64,000 nucleotides of DNA from Vampirovibrio chlorellavorus (GCA_003149345.1 QFWI01000008.1:186001-250000); one strand, 5' to 3'. Shown: positions 8,281 to 17,708, counted from the first letter of the stretch. Program-made: numbers and translations. The notes: generated by a model not told the origin, from the letters alone.

Positions 8281-9273
8281 TTGTCCGTTAAAAAAGTAAA
8301 CGCTTTTCTCTTGCTGGGCTTGCTATCCTTGCTGTGGCTGAGCGGCTGTCGCAGTGATCGGGTCAGTATCGACCCCAAGGATCCCCATTCTCCACAGTAC
8401 GCCTACCGCAAGGATGAGCTGGCCTTATTGCAAATGGCCGCCGATGACATTCAGGAATTGGAGCGCAACAAGCGGTATGGCGCTATTTACGATGATTACG
8501 CCAGCGAGGAGTTTAAAAAGGGCATCGGACGCCGTCAGTTTATGATTATGACCAACTGCGTCGAGAGCTTTTTAGGGGATTTGGAAGAGTACGACCGCAA
8601 CGAAATCGGGTTTCGTCGTGAATTTTTAAAAGACAAGTCCGGCAAGCCTGATCCTCAGCGTTTTCTGGATGTACTAAACCGAAAAGTCCAGCGTGGACTA
8701 GGGAGTATGGAAGAGCAGCTGGTCTTTGTGCCCAATGGATTGAGCTTTCAACTCAACGGCCTGTACTGGATCGCCAAGGACAAAGCCTTTTTACAGTGCA
8801 TGGCCCAAAGCAGGGAACTGGATGCCGCCACGGCTCCCAAACCGGAACCCGCGCCAGAAGAGGCCAAGCAGCCGGAAACAGCCAGCACGCAGCCAGCCAC
8901 ATCGTCCAGCGGGGCACAGGCCACCCAGATGCCCACATCACCGGCCACAGCACCCACCAATCCCCCAACATCTCTGGAAAACAAGCCTGCTCCCGCGCAG
9001 GGCAGCATCAGCGGGCCGGTTCCAGCCAGCACACCCGGCTCTGTAAACACCCAGGCGGTTCAGACCATGCGTCCCGCCGAGATCAAGAAAGCCCCTTTAA
9101 ACGCCCGTCCCGCCGGTGCTGGCGCCGTGGTGGATCAACGCCCGGTCGTGCCCAAGACCGCCGCTGAGAAAAAAGCGGAAGAAGACGCCAAAAAGCGACG
9201 TCTGGAGCTACAGGAAGAGTCCGAAAACCAGGTCACGGTTCCGCTGCCCATTAGCCCTGGCTCCGACGATTAA
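8281..9273 (+). CDS. lipoprotein with proline/alanine-rich tail
   Basis: The product has a lipoprotein signal peptide ending in the lipobox LSGC, so the mature protein should be anchored through that Cys. Residues about 30-170 are a charged helical domain without a recognised family. Residues about 180-300 are a low-complexity Pro/Ala/Thr/Gln linker, and the C-terminus is highly charged (EKKAEEDAKKRRLELQEE). TTG 8281 follows AGGA and gives a compact signal peptide; ATG 8248 in the same frame would add 11 residues and is the alternative. It lies about 260 bases after the RpaB-like gene. Confidence 0.62.
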   Translation: MSVKKVNAFLLLGLLSLLWLSGCRSDRVSIDPKDPHSPQYAYRKDELALLQMAADDIQELERNKRYGAIYDDYASEEFKKGIGRRQFMIMTNCVESFLGDLEEYDRNEIGFRREFLKDKSGKPDPQRFLDVLNRKVQRGLGSMEEQLVFVPNGLSFQLNGLYWIAKDKAFLQCMAQSRELDAATAPKPEPAPEEAKQPETASTQPATSSSGAQATQMPTSPATAPTNPPTSLENKPAPAQGSISGPVPASTPGSVNTQAVQTMRPAEIKKAPLNARPAGAGAVVDQRPVVPKTAAEKKAEEDAKKRRLELQEESENQVTVPLPISPGSDD

Positions 9274-9392
9274 TCAATATCTGCTTTGAATGGAGCCTTC
9301 GGCCCTGCCGTTCGCTGATTTAGCCTGCCGGGGAATTTAAACTACGGCTGTATACGGCTAGAATGGAGGAACTGGTCATTGGGGAGGGCGCC

Positions 9393-9866
9393 ATGGAAAT
9401 TACAAGCGTTTTAATTTCAAAACTGGACTTTGCCCATCGGGTTTTGAGCGAGCTGATTCGGGATTATTCAAAGCTGGATGATACGCAGCGCATGGAAAAA
9501 GCCAACACCATCATGGATGAAATCTACAGCTATTTGCAAATTAAAGAAAATTTATTGTTCCCCTTTATTCAGGAAACAGGGCTGCACAACGATTTAATCG
9601 CCCGCTCCGCAGCCGTGGATCAAGACATTGATCGTGTGATTGAACTGTCGATTATGATGCACGTGGATGAGCCCAGCGGAGAGTTTTACCATAATATGGT
9701 GACCTTGCGCGACTTGTTGGAAAAGGCTCGGCGAGTGGACGGTGAAAGCATTTTCGCCTGGATTCGGGAGTACCTGGGAGAGGAGGAGCAGTATTACATT
9801 GCCAGTCACCTCAAAAACCAGATGACACACGAGTCTATCTCTTCATCGGGCATGACGATTTACTAA
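9393..9866 (+). CDS. hemerythrin-fold-like helical protein
   Basis: This 157-residue protein is entirely helical in prediction. The pattern resembles HHE/hemerythrin proteins, especially the phrase IKENLLFPFIQE followed by a helix with the rhythm of the third ligand helix. However, most His and Glu iron ligands of true hemerythrins are replaced, for example Gln/Lys before ENLLFP and AAVDQD instead of a His-bearing segment, so oxygen or iron binding is doubtful. ATG 9393 has a strong GGGGAGG five bases upstream and is preferred to ATG 9363. It stands alone. Confidence 0.5.
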   Translation: MEITSVLISKLDFAHRVLSELIRDYSKLDDTQRMEKANTIMDEIYSYLQIKENLLFPFIQETGLHNDLIARSAAVDQDIDRVIELSIMMHVDEPSGEFYHNMVTLRDLLEKARRVDGESIFAWIREYLGEEEQYYIASHLKNQMTHESISSSGMTIY

Positions 9867-10108
9867 GCGCCTTTCCCGTTGGGCTTTTGCAAACACAGCC
9901 TGACGGGTAACCCATCGCTAGACATTCGACTAATTGAAACTTTGCACCAAAAATTTTTCAATAGAATCATACCAATCGAAAACCAAAAACGGTTTGGGGG
10001 ATGTATAAGGAATACCAAACACCACGCGATTCTGGAGAAAAAAGAATCAACACACCGGGCAACCAGGAGAGACATAGGCAGTTGATTCACCGGTTGAAAG
10101 TGACTATT

Positions 10109-10307
10109 TATAATGATCCAGATTAATTTTGACCGTTTGATGCAACCATCATTCCGGTCAAACCGACAAAATTAAATTGGCAAGCAACGGGTATGCTCGT
10201 TTTTTCGCAATCCAGCTGTATTGAGGCGAAAAACAACAAACTCGCCCTGCTTGGCCGCAGATTTCTTTTGGGGATCTTATCGAGCCGGTTTCCGGCTCTT
10301 TTTTTTT
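10109..10307 (+). ncRNA. candidate structured small RNA upstream of the trehalose operon
   Basis: A TATAAT box at 10109-10114 is followed by about 190 non-coding bases that end in a textbook terminator. The intervening sequence folds well: TTGACCG pairs with CGGTCAA around TGATG/CATCA, an outer arm near 10118-10130 pairs imperfectly with 10166-10180, and a second domain is closed by CAAGCA/TGCTTG and contains a GTTTTT-CGC / GCG-AAAAAC arm. No SRP, RNase P, tmRNA or tRNA signature was found. It could be a free sRNA or a terminated leader of treZ. This is structure and signal evidence only. Confidence 0.45.
10282..10307 (+). terminator. intrinsic terminator
   Basis: GAGCCGG-TTT-CCGGCTC is a perfect 7-bp GC-rich stem followed directly by nine T residues. 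It terminates plus-strand transcription about 155 bases before treZ. Confidence 0.85.
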
Positions 10308-10337
10308 GTTGATTCCGTAAAATTCGAGTCGATTCCG

Positions 10338-10363
10338 TTTTGACAAACACGTTTGACAAATAC
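10338..10363 (+). repeat. tandem TTTGACAAAYACG repeat upstream of treZ
   Basis: TTTGACAAACACG is followed immediately by TTTGACAAATACG. Each copy contains TTGACA, but neither has a good -10 box at 17 bases. The pair may be a regulator site for the trehalose operon. Confidence 0.4.
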
Positions 10364-10414
10364 GGCAAAAACCGAATACCGTCCAAAAAACTCAACAATC
10401 AGTCAGGAGAGTAA

Positions 10415-10443
10415 TTGGGCCAAGTCAGGAAATTTTCTATAAT
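10415..10443 (+). promoter_or_regulatory. candidate treZ operon promoter
   Basis: TTGGGC and TATAAT are separated by exactly 17 bases. Transcription would begin near 10450, only about 12 bases before the treZ ATG, so a very short leader is implied. Confidence 0.5.
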
Positions 10444-10461
10444 GGAGGGCATTATCGGCAA

Positions 10462-12387
10462 ATGGACAATGGCATGAAGTCTCAAAAATCACCCCCGCCC
10501 AAATTAAGACCGGCATTCCGCCCCCCTTTAACAAACAAAGAGCCCCTGACCCACTATAACTTTGGCCCCAGTGTTGATGCAGCCCGAAATTGCGTTGAGT
10601 TTAAGCTGTGGGCACCTTCAGCGCAAAGCGTTTCCCTGGTTCTCCCCAAATCGAAAAGCGATTCAACCCGATTGCCCATGCAACGCCAATCAAACGGCTG
10701 GTACACCCTGGAAGTCCCCAATACCGGCCACGGCACCTTGTACCAGTTCCAGATTGACGAACATTGGCTGGTACCCGATCCGGCCTCTCGCTACCAACCC
10801 AACAACGTGCATGGGCCCAGCCAGGTGGTGGATTTTACCAACCTGCCGCTCCTTCATGCCGAATGGCGAAATCGCCCGTGGGAGGAGGTCATCCTGTATG
10901 AAGTGCATGTCGGCACGTTCACCCCTCAAGGCACTTTTCAGGGCGTGATTGAAAAACTGGATTATCTCAAGGACTTGGGCATCACCGCCATTGAACTGAT
11001 GCCGATCGCCGATTTTCCGGGGCAACGAAACTGGGGGTACGATGGGGTGTTGCCCTTTGCGCCAGACAGCGCCTACGGCACGCCATCGGATTTGAAAGTA
11101 TTGGTCAACGAGGCCCACCGTCGGGGGCTGATGGTCATTCTGGATGTGGTTTACAACCACTTTGGGCCGGATGGGAATTACTTGCACCTGTACGCCAAAC
11201 CTTTTTTTACCGAAAAATACCATACGCCCTGGGGAGCGGCGATTGACTTTGAAGGGACTCCCGAAGTCCGGGAATTTTTTATAGAAAATGCCCTGTTCTG
11301 GTTGAAGGAATATGGCTTCGACGGATTGCGGCTGGACGCGGTACACGCCATTCAGGACAACTCTCCCCATCCTTTTTTGCAGGAGCTGACAGAAAGAATT
11401 CAACAAATCGTTCCAAGACCCATTCACCTGATGCTGGAGAATGACGACAACCGTGCCCAATTGCTGGAAAGCGGTTATCAGGCCCAATGGAATGACGATT
11501 TCCATCATGCCGCCCATGTCATTGTCACCGGCGAAACCGGCGGCTATTACCGGGATTACGACCAAGCCGACAGTGGACGATCGGCCATTGAACATCTGGG
11601 CCGCTGCCTGGCGGAAGGCTTTGCCTATCAGGGGGAACCCTCTGCTTACCGCCATCAGGAAAGGCGTGGGGAAAACAGCAGCCATCTCTCCCCCACCGCG
11701 TTTGTCAATTTTTTACAGAATCATGATCAAATCGGCAATCGGGCCTTGGGGGAACGCCTGTCTCAACTGGCCTCTCCCGCCGCTCGACAGGCGCTTTTGG
11801 AATGCCTGCTACTGGCACCCGGTATTCCCTTGCTCTTTATGGGGGAAGAGTGGGGCGCCAAAGGGCCATTCCTGTACTTTTGCGACTTTCAGGGGGAGCT
11901 GGCCCAGCAGGTCCGGGAGGGCCGCCGTCAAGAGTTTGCCCGATTCCCGGCCTTTGCCGATCCCACCCAGCGAGCGGGCATTCCCGATCCCAACGACCTG
12001 CAAACCTTCCGGGCCTCGTGTCTGGACTGGTCGGAACCGGAAAAGGCGGAAGGCCAGCATTGGCTAGAATTGTATGGCCGGTTGCTGCGCCTTCGGCAAG
12101 ACCGGCTGGTTCCACGCCTGCCGGATTTCTTGAGCGGGGCAGGTTCACCGCATCGCTATGAAGTTTTTGAAACATGCGGCCTTCAAGTGCGCTGGGCGCT
12201 TTCCGGCGGTCAACGCTGGCAGTTGACGGCCAATCTGGGAAGCCGGACGTTGACAGTCCCGCCAACCATTCTCCATAATTTAAACACGGCAGGGCTTGAC
12301 TGCGTTTATCGTTCTGACGCCAATGCCGCAAGCATTTTAGCAACTGGCCAGATGCCGGCGTGGTTCGTGATTTGGCAAACAGGATAG
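10462..12387 (+). CDS. treZ: malto-oligosyltrehalose trehalohydrolase
   Basis: TreZ (641 residues) releases trehalose from the end of glucan chains that TreY has rearranged. An N-terminal beta-sandwich (about 30-120) precedes a GH13 barrel. The visible catalytic residues are Asp292 in GLRLDAVHAI, Glu326 in LMLENDDNR and Asp422 in LQNHDQIGNR. The TreZ-type segments NWGYDGVLPFAP and DVVYNHFGPDGNYL are also present. It is the first gene of a compact operon with malQ (six-base gap) and treY. The start ATG 10462 could alternatively be ATG 10474. Cytoplasmic; no signal peptide. Confidence 0.95.
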   Translation: MDNGMKSQKSPPPKLRPAFRPPLTNKEPLTHYNFGPSVDAARNCVEFKLWAPSAQSVSLVLPKSKSDSTRLPMQRQSNGWYTLEVPNTGHGTLYQFQIDEHWLVPDPASRYQPNNVHGPSQVVDFTNLPLLHAEWRNRPWEEVILYEVHVGTFTPQGTFQGVIEKLDYLKDLGITAIELMPIADFPGQRNWGYDGVLPFAPDSAYGTPSDLKVLVNEAHRRGLMVILDVVYNHFGPDGNYLHLYAKPFFTEKYHTPWGAAIDFEGTPEVREFFIENALFWLKEYGFDGLRLDAVHAIQDNSPHPFLQELTERIQQIVPRPIHLMLENDDNRAQLLESGYQAQWNDDFHHAAHVIVTGETGGYYRDYDQADSGRSAIEHLGRCLAEGFAYQGEPSAYRHQERRGENSSHLSPTAFVNFLQNHDQIGNRALGERLSQLASPAARQALLECLLLAPGIPLLFMGEEWGAKGPFLYFCDFQGELAQQVREGRRQEFARFPAFADPTQRAGIPDPNDLQTFRASCLDWSEPEKAEGQHWLELYGRLLRLRQDRLVPRLPDFLSGAGSPHRYEVFETCGLQVRWALSGGQRWQLTANLGSRTLTVPPTILHNLNTAGLDCVYRSDANAASILATGQMPAWFVIWQTG

Positions 12388-12393
12388 GCAGTA

Positions 12394-14670
12394 ATGGAAA
12401 CCATGATTCATCAAAATAACGTCCGTAGCCTGGCGCAAGCCTACGGCATCCAGTTGGAGTGGCAGGATATTTGGGGCAATACCCACCCGGTCACGGACGA
12501 TATGTGCAAGGCCATCCTCTCGGCCATGGAAGTGACTACGGATACCCAGGCAGACATTGACGCCGCCTTTGAGCGCTTGCAACACGCCACCGTGGCCCGC
12601 TGGCTGGAGCCGGTGCAGGTGGTTTCCGAAACCGAAGCGGCTATTGCCATTGTGCTGAATATTCCGCACACCGAAACGGAGCATACCTTCCACTGGACGC
12701 TGACCCGTGAAGATGGGCAAGTGCAGCAAGGTCAGGTGGTGCCCATCCATCTGCCCCACCTGGGCGATGTGGAATTGGCCCTTCAGCACGATAAGGTGGT
12801 GCGTTACAAGTTCATGCTTACTGGCGATCTGGCTATGGGCTATCACCGGTTTGGCTTGAGCAAGTCTCCCAATGAGCCCGCCGTGGAGATGCTGTTGGTG
12901 GTCACCCCCAGCCGTTGCTACCTCCCCTCCATCCTTCAGGATGAGCCCCATCAGCCGCTGAAAAAAATCTGGGGGCCTGCCGTCCAGCTGTACGCCATTC
13001 ACTCCAAACGCAACTGGGGTGTGGGAGACTTTACTGATTTAACCCGCATCGTGGACTGGTGCGCTGATCAGGGAGCCGCCATTGTCGGCCTGAACCCCCT
13101 GCACGCCTTATACCCGCACAACCCCTCGCATGCCAGCCCTTATTCCCCCTCCAGCCGACTGTTTTTTAACGTGACCTTGCTGGATGTGACGGGCGTTGCC
13201 GATTTTGAGGAATCCGCCCAGGCCCGCCAACTGGTACTCAGCCCGGAGTTTCAGGCCGCTTTGGAGCGCTTGCGTGAAGAATCCATGGTGCCTTACGCGG
13301 AAGTGGGTCAGCGTAAACTGGACGTTTTGAAACTGCTTTACCAAAACTTCCGGGAAAACCATTGGGCCCAAAACACGGAACGGGCCAAGGCCTTTGCTCA
13401 GTATATCCAGGAGCAGGGGAAATTGCTGGAGCGCTTTGCCCTTTTCCACGCCCTGCAAGAGCGCTTCCACAAGGAAGACGCCAGCATCTGGGGATGGCCG
13501 GTCTGGCCGGAAGCCTTCCGCAGCCCGGAAAGCCCGGCGGTTCAGGAATACTTGAAGTCCAACAGCGAGCAGGTGGCGTTCTATCAGTATTTGCAGTGGC
13601 AAATTGATTTGCAACTCCAGGAAGCGGGTCAGCGTTGCCTGGAAAAACAACTGGGTGTTGGCTTGTACATGGACATGGCCGTGGGCGTGGATCGCGGTGG
13701 CGCCGATGTGTGGGCCAACCAGCATCTGTTTGCCCAATCCAGCGCCGTGGGCGCACCACCCGATGAGTACAACCAGAAGGGACAGGATTGGGGCCTCCCC
13801 CCCATGATCCCCGAAAAAATGCGAGAGGAAGCCTACGAATCCTTCATCGGCATGCTGCGCCAAAACATGAAGCACGCCGGGGCTCTGCGTATCGATCACG
13901 TCATGGGCCTGATGCGCCTGTTCCTGATTCCGCCGGGCCTGCCGCCTTCTCAGGGGGCTTATATCCACTACCCCGTGGATGAGCTGTTTGGCATTTTGGC
14001 CCTGGAAAGCCAACGCAACCGCTGCATGGTCATTGGCGAAGACATGGGCACCGTGCCGGAAGTGGTGCGAGATCGTATGGATCGCTGGGGCGTATTCTCC
14101 TACAAAGTGTTCTACTTTGAGAAAAATCATGACCACTACAAATCCCCGGAAGCGTATCAGGCCAATGCGGCTGTAGCGGTCAGCACCCACGACTTGCCTA
14201 CCTTGAGCGGCTTCTGGCAGGGTCAGGATATTGCAGTTCGCACGGAGCTGGATTTATACCCCAACCCGGAACTGCGGGAACGGCAAATCAAAGACCGGGT
14301 CATGGAGCGCATGGCCATCCTGAATTTGTTGGAACAGCGTGGGCTGTTGCCGGAAGGCATTAATGCTGGCCCACTGTCGACCCCCATGATGACCCCGGCG
14401 TTGGCGGCCGCCATTCACCGTCTGGTTTCCCAAACCAATTCCAAGCTGTTTATGGTGCAGTTTGAGGACATGTTGCAGCAGATTGATCAAATCAATCTGC
14501 CCGGAACGACGGATCCGGTGTATCCTTGCTGGAAGCGTAAAATCACTCTCCCGCTGGAAGAATTTGGAACCGACAGTCGTATTTTAAGCATCTCTCAGGC
14601 CGTTGCCGCTGAACGCCCCAAAAGCTGGACGGGTGACGCTCCTGAGACGGAACGCAAAAAAAAAGCCTAG
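12394..14670 (+). CDS. malQ: 4-alpha-glucanotransferase (amylomaltase)
   Basis: This 758-residue GH77 enzyme transfers maltodextrin segments between glucans. It is the long form, with an extra N-terminal domain of about 160 residues before the barrel, as in E. coli MalQ. Family phrases include GDFTDLTRIVDWC, SPYSPSSRLFFN, GLYMDMAVGVDRGGADVW and ALRIDHVMGLMR, the last containing the nucleophile Asp501. The gene ends in CGC followed by nine A residues and GCCTAG, so the protein ends in RKKKA. That A-run lies just upstream of treY, which lacks a normal start codon. Confidence 0.94.
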   Translation: METMIHQNNVRSLAQAYGIQLEWQDIWGNTHPVTDDMCKAILSAMEVTTDTQADIDAAFERLQHATVARWLEPVQVVSETEAAIAIVLNIPHTETEHTFHWTLTREDGQVQQGQVVPIHLPHLGDVELALQHDKVVRYKFMLTGDLAMGYHRFGLSKSPNEPAVEMLLVVTPSRCYLPSILQDEPHQPLKKIWGPAVQLYAIHSKRNWGVGDFTDLTRIVDWCADQGAAIVGLNPLHALYPHNPSHASPYSPSSRLFFNVTLLDVTGVADFEESAQARQLVLSPEFQAALERLREESMVPYAEVGQRKLDVLKLLYQNFRENHWAQNTERAKAFAQYIQEQGKLLERFALFHALQERFHKEDASIWGWPVWPEAFRSPESPAVQEYLKSNSEQVAFYQYLQWQIDLQLQEAGQRCLEKQLGVGLYMDMAVGVDRGGADVWANQHLFAQSSAVGAPPDEYNQKGQDWGLPPMIPEKMREEAYESFIGMLRQNMKHAGALRIDHVMGLMRLFLIPPGLPPSQGAYIHYPVDELFGILALESQRNRCMVIGEDMGTVPEVVRDRMDRWGVFSYKVFYFEKNHDHYKSPEAYQANAAVAVSTHDLPTLSGFWQGQDIAVRTELDLYPNPELRERQIKDRVMERMAILNLLEQRGLLPEGINAGPLSTPMMTPALAAAIHRLVSQTNSKLFMVQFEDMLQQIDQINLPGTTDPVYPCWKRKITLPLEEFGTDSRILSISQAVAAERPKSWTGDAPETERKKKA

Positions 14671-14681
14671 GAAGCTCTGCA

Positions 14682-17678
14682 ATAAGCATCCCCACAGCGA
14701 CTTACCGGTTCCAGTTTAATCGGAACTTTCGCTTTGAGGATGCCATTGCCCTCATCCCCTACCTGAAGCAACTGGGCATCAGCCATTGCTATGCCTCGCC
14801 TCTGCTGCAAGCCCGAGAAAATAGCCCGCACGGCTACGATATCAGCAATCACCAGCAACTCAGCTCGGAAATCGGCAGCTATGAGGCGTTTATTCAACTG
14901 GCTTCCCTGCTAAAGGCAGAAGGAATGTCGCTGATTCTGGACATTGTGCCCAATCACATGGGCGCGGCCCAAAACAATCCCTGGTGGATGGATTTGCTGG
15001 AGAACGGCACCTCCTCCCTGTATGCCGATTATTTTGATATCGACTGGCATCCACTGACCGAAGACCTGAAACACAAGATTTTGCTGCCCATTTTAGGCGA
15101 CGCTTACGGACAGGTGCTGAAAAATGGGGAGATCCAGTTGCGCTTTGACAGGGCCACGGCCCGTTTTTGGCTGGATTATTACGAACACACCATTCCCGTA
15201 AACCCGGTGTCGTATCCGTTCATTCTGGGGCAGCGGCTGGAGGTGCTGGAGGCCAGACTGGGGCAGTCCAACCCGGCTTTTCTGGAATACCAGAGCATTA
15301 TGACCGCATTGGAGCATTTGCCTGTAGAAACTGAAGGTTGCTGGGAAAAAAAGGAAGAGCGAACCCGGGAAAAAAATATCAGCCTGGGGCGCTTATTGGC
15401 CCTGGGCAGCAATACGCCTGAAATTTTCAATTTCATTCAGGAAACCTTGCAGGACTTTCAAACACGACTACCAGACATCACCAACCAGAATCGGCTGCAC
15501 CGTTTGCTGGAAATGCAGGTTTACCGCCTCTCCAACTGGCGGGTGGCCAGTGACGAAATTAATTACCGTCGTTTTTTTGATATCAACGATCTGGTGGCGC
15601 TGCGGGTGGAAGATCCCCGGGTGTTTGCGGAAACCCACGCCTTTATTTTGAGGTTGATTGAGGAAGGCTGGATCAGTGGCCTGCGTATTGACCATCCAGA
15701 CGGACTGTATGATCCGGCCGCCTATTTCAAACAATTGCAAATGGAGGCCGCCAAACGGTTGGCCAAACCTTTGAATGTTGAGTTGGAAGCGGATTTACAA
15801 CTTAGCGATCCCCGGTTGCCCCTGTATGTAGTGATCGAGAAAATTCTGGCCCCCTATGAGCGGCTGCCCCAAAACTGGCTGGTACAGGGCACCACCGGCT
15901 ACGAGTTCGCCAACACCGTCAATGGCCTCTTTGTGCAACAGGAGCATGAGAAGGAAATGACCCGCATTTATGAAAAAACGCTGGGGCAGCCCATTGATTT
16001 TGAAGCCCTGGTACACGAGTGCAAAAAACTGATCATGCGCACCACCCTGAACAGCGAACTTGGGGTACTGACCCAGCAATTGTATCGGTTGTGCAAACAG
16101 AATTGGAGTTCTCGCGACTTTACCCTGCATAACCTGCGCAGCGCCTTGATGGAAGTGGTGGCCTGCTTCCCGGTTTACCGCACTTACGTCACCCCGGAAA
16201 ACATCAGTAAAAAGGACGGGGAATATATTGACTGGGCCATCAATCTGGCCAAGCGGCACAGCACTGCCATCGATTCCAGTATTTACGACTTCCTGCGCTC
16301 TGTGCTGCTACTGGAAGCCCAACTGGAACATTTCACCGATACGCAGCCGACAGGGGCAGGGGGGGCCCACAAGACGTTACCCACTACCATCGAGGTCAAC
16401 GAGGCCTTGCAATTCCGGGCTGCGGTTTGCCATTTCGCTATGAAATTTCAGCAGTACAGCGGGCCGGTGATGGCCAAGGGCCTGGAAGACACTTCGTTTT
16501 ACCAGTACAACCGTCTGGTGTCTCTCAATGAGGTGGGTGGGGAGCCCAAGGTTTTTGGCATCTCAGCAGCCACTTTCCACTATCGCAATCAGCAGCGCCT
16601 GCAACGGACACCGCATACCCTGCTGTGTACGACCACGCACGACACCAAGCGCTCGGAAGATGTCCGGGCCCGTATCAGCGTGTTGTCGGAACTTCCCGAG
16701 GAGTGGCACAAACATCTAACGTCCTGGCGTCGCATCCACCGGCATTTACTGCAAACGCTGGGAGACGACATTGTGACCCCCTGCCCCAACGATGAGTATC
16801 TGTTTTACCAAACCTTGCTTGGCATTTGGCCTTTTGAAAACCCAAAAGAGGAGGAACGGGTCAAGTTGGCGGATCGCCTGGAGCAATACATGTTAAAAGC
16901 GGCGCGTGAAGCCAAGCGGCATACCAGCTGGATTAACCCAAACCTTGCCTATGAAGCGGGTCTGCAAGCCTTTATTCGGGGCGTGGTATTAAAACCTTCG
17001 CCGCTATTTACGCGAAGTTTTCTGCCTTTTCAGCGACAAATCGCCCGGTTGGGACAATTTAACGCCCTGGCTCAAACCCTGTTGAAACTCACTTGTCCCG
17101 GGGTGCCCGACCTGTACCAGGGCTGTGAACTGTGGGACTTGAGTCTGGTGGATCCAGACAACCGCCGCCCGGTGGATTATGCCTTGCGCCAGACCCAGCT
17201 GGAACAGCTCCAGCCGCTTCTAGAGGCGCCGGATGCTCAAACCCTCCAAAAGCCGCTGGATGAAATCGTTCGAGAGATGAACGATGGCCGAATCAAGCAG
17301 TATCTCATCGCCAAAGTCCTGGGTTACCGCAAGGCGCATCCCGAGTTATTCCAGCAGGGCCTTTACCTGCCCCTGGAGATCAGCGGCATTTACAGTGATC
17401 ACGTGGTGGCTTTTGTGCGCTGGCTGGAACAAGAGGCCGTCATTGTGGCAGTGCCTCGCTTAAATACCTGGCTGGGCTTGCGCCGAAGTGGCCAGCCCTG
17501 CGGAAAGCGGGTCTGGAAGAATACTCAGATCCTCTTGCCCGACTTCCTGCAAAATCGCCCCATTACCAACCTGCTGACCCTGGAGGCCCTGGCCCCGGTG
17601 GACGACAACACCCAAAGCGCGCTTAATGTGTCGGAAGTGTTTAAGGACGTACCGGTGGGCTTTTTAAGGCTGGGCTAA
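14682..17678 (+). CDS. treY: malto-oligosyltrehalose synthase, apparent AUA start
   Basis: TreY converts the reducing-end linkage of maltodextrins to trehalose; TreZ then cuts it off. Homology begins at the family N-terminus IPTATYRFQF, continues through GISHCYASPLLQAR and HGYDISNH, and includes VPNHMG and GLRIDHPDGLYDP with the catalytic Asp. The frame is open from 14646, but there is no ATG, GTG or TTG before 14925, which lies well inside the conserved barrel. The codon where the family normally starts is ATA at 14682, with AGGAAG seven bases upstream overlapping the malQ stop. Either ATA is used, or slippage on the malQ A9 tract makes a fusion, or there is a base error. The length of 998 codons is slightly long. 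Confidence 0.88.
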   Translation: MSIPTATYRFQFNRNFRFEDAIALIPYLKQLGISHCYASPLLQARENSPHGYDISNHQQLSSEIGSYEAFIQLASLLKAEGMSLILDIVPNHMGAAQNNPWWMDLLENGTSSLYADYFDIDWHPLTEDLKHKILLPILGDAYGQVLKNGEIQLRFDRATARFWLDYYEHTIPVNPVSYPFILGQRLEVLEARLGQSNPAFLEYQSIMTALEHLPVETEGCWEKKEERTREKNISLGRLLALGSNTPEIFNFIQETLQDFQTRLPDITNQNRLHRLLEMQVYRLSNWRVASDEINYRRFFDINDLVALRVEDPRVFAETHAFILRLIEEGWISGLRIDHPDGLYDPAAYFKQLQMEAAKRLAKPLNVELEADLQLSDPRLPLYVVIEKILAPYERLPQNWLVQGTTGYEFANTVNGLFVQQEHEKEMTRIYEKTLGQPIDFEALVHECKKLIMRTTLNSELGVLTQQLYRLCKQNWSSRDFTLHNLRSALMEVVACFPVYRTYVTPENISKKDGEYIDWAINLAKRHSTAIDSSIYDFLRSVLLLEAQLEHFTDTQPTGAGGAHKTLPTTIEVNEALQFRAAVCHFAMKFQQYSGPVMAKGLEDTSFYQYNRLVSLNEVGGEPKVFGISAATFHYRNQQRLQRTPHTLLCTTTHDTKRSEDVRARISVLSELPEEWHKHLTSWRRIHRHLLQTLGDDIVTPCPNDEYLFYQTLLGIWPFENPKEEERVKLADRLEQYMLKAAREAKRHTSWINPNLAYEAGLQAFIRGVVLKPSPLFTRSFLPFQRQIARLGQFNALAQTLLKLTCPGVPDLYQGCELWDLSLVDPDNRRPVDYALRQTQLEQLQPLLEAPDAQTLQKPLDEIVREMNDGRIKQYLIAKVLGYRKAHPELFQQGLYLPLEISGIYSDHVVAFVRWLEQEAVIVAVPRLNTWLGLRRSGQPCGKRVWKNTQILLPDFLQNRPITNLLTLEALAPVDDNTQSALNVSEVFKDVPVGFLRLG

Positions 17679-17708
17679 AGTCGGCCTACCCGTGAGGCCA
17701 ACCAGCGA

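Noticed and set aside
10109..10307. Known RNA classes (tmRNA, SRP RNA, RNase P, tRNA) for the structured region before treZ
   Set aside because: None of the short universal signatures of these RNAs is present; 6S-like RNA could not be excluded but is not supported by a recognisable long closing stem.
10690..11685. A 331-codon minus-strand frame inside treZ
   Set aside because: Shadow frame; treZ catalytic residues lie on the plus strand across this region.
13108..14190. A 360-codon minus-strand frame opposite malQ
   Set aside because: Shadow of malQ, rich in His, Gln and Phe from reversed codon bias, with no recognisable motif.
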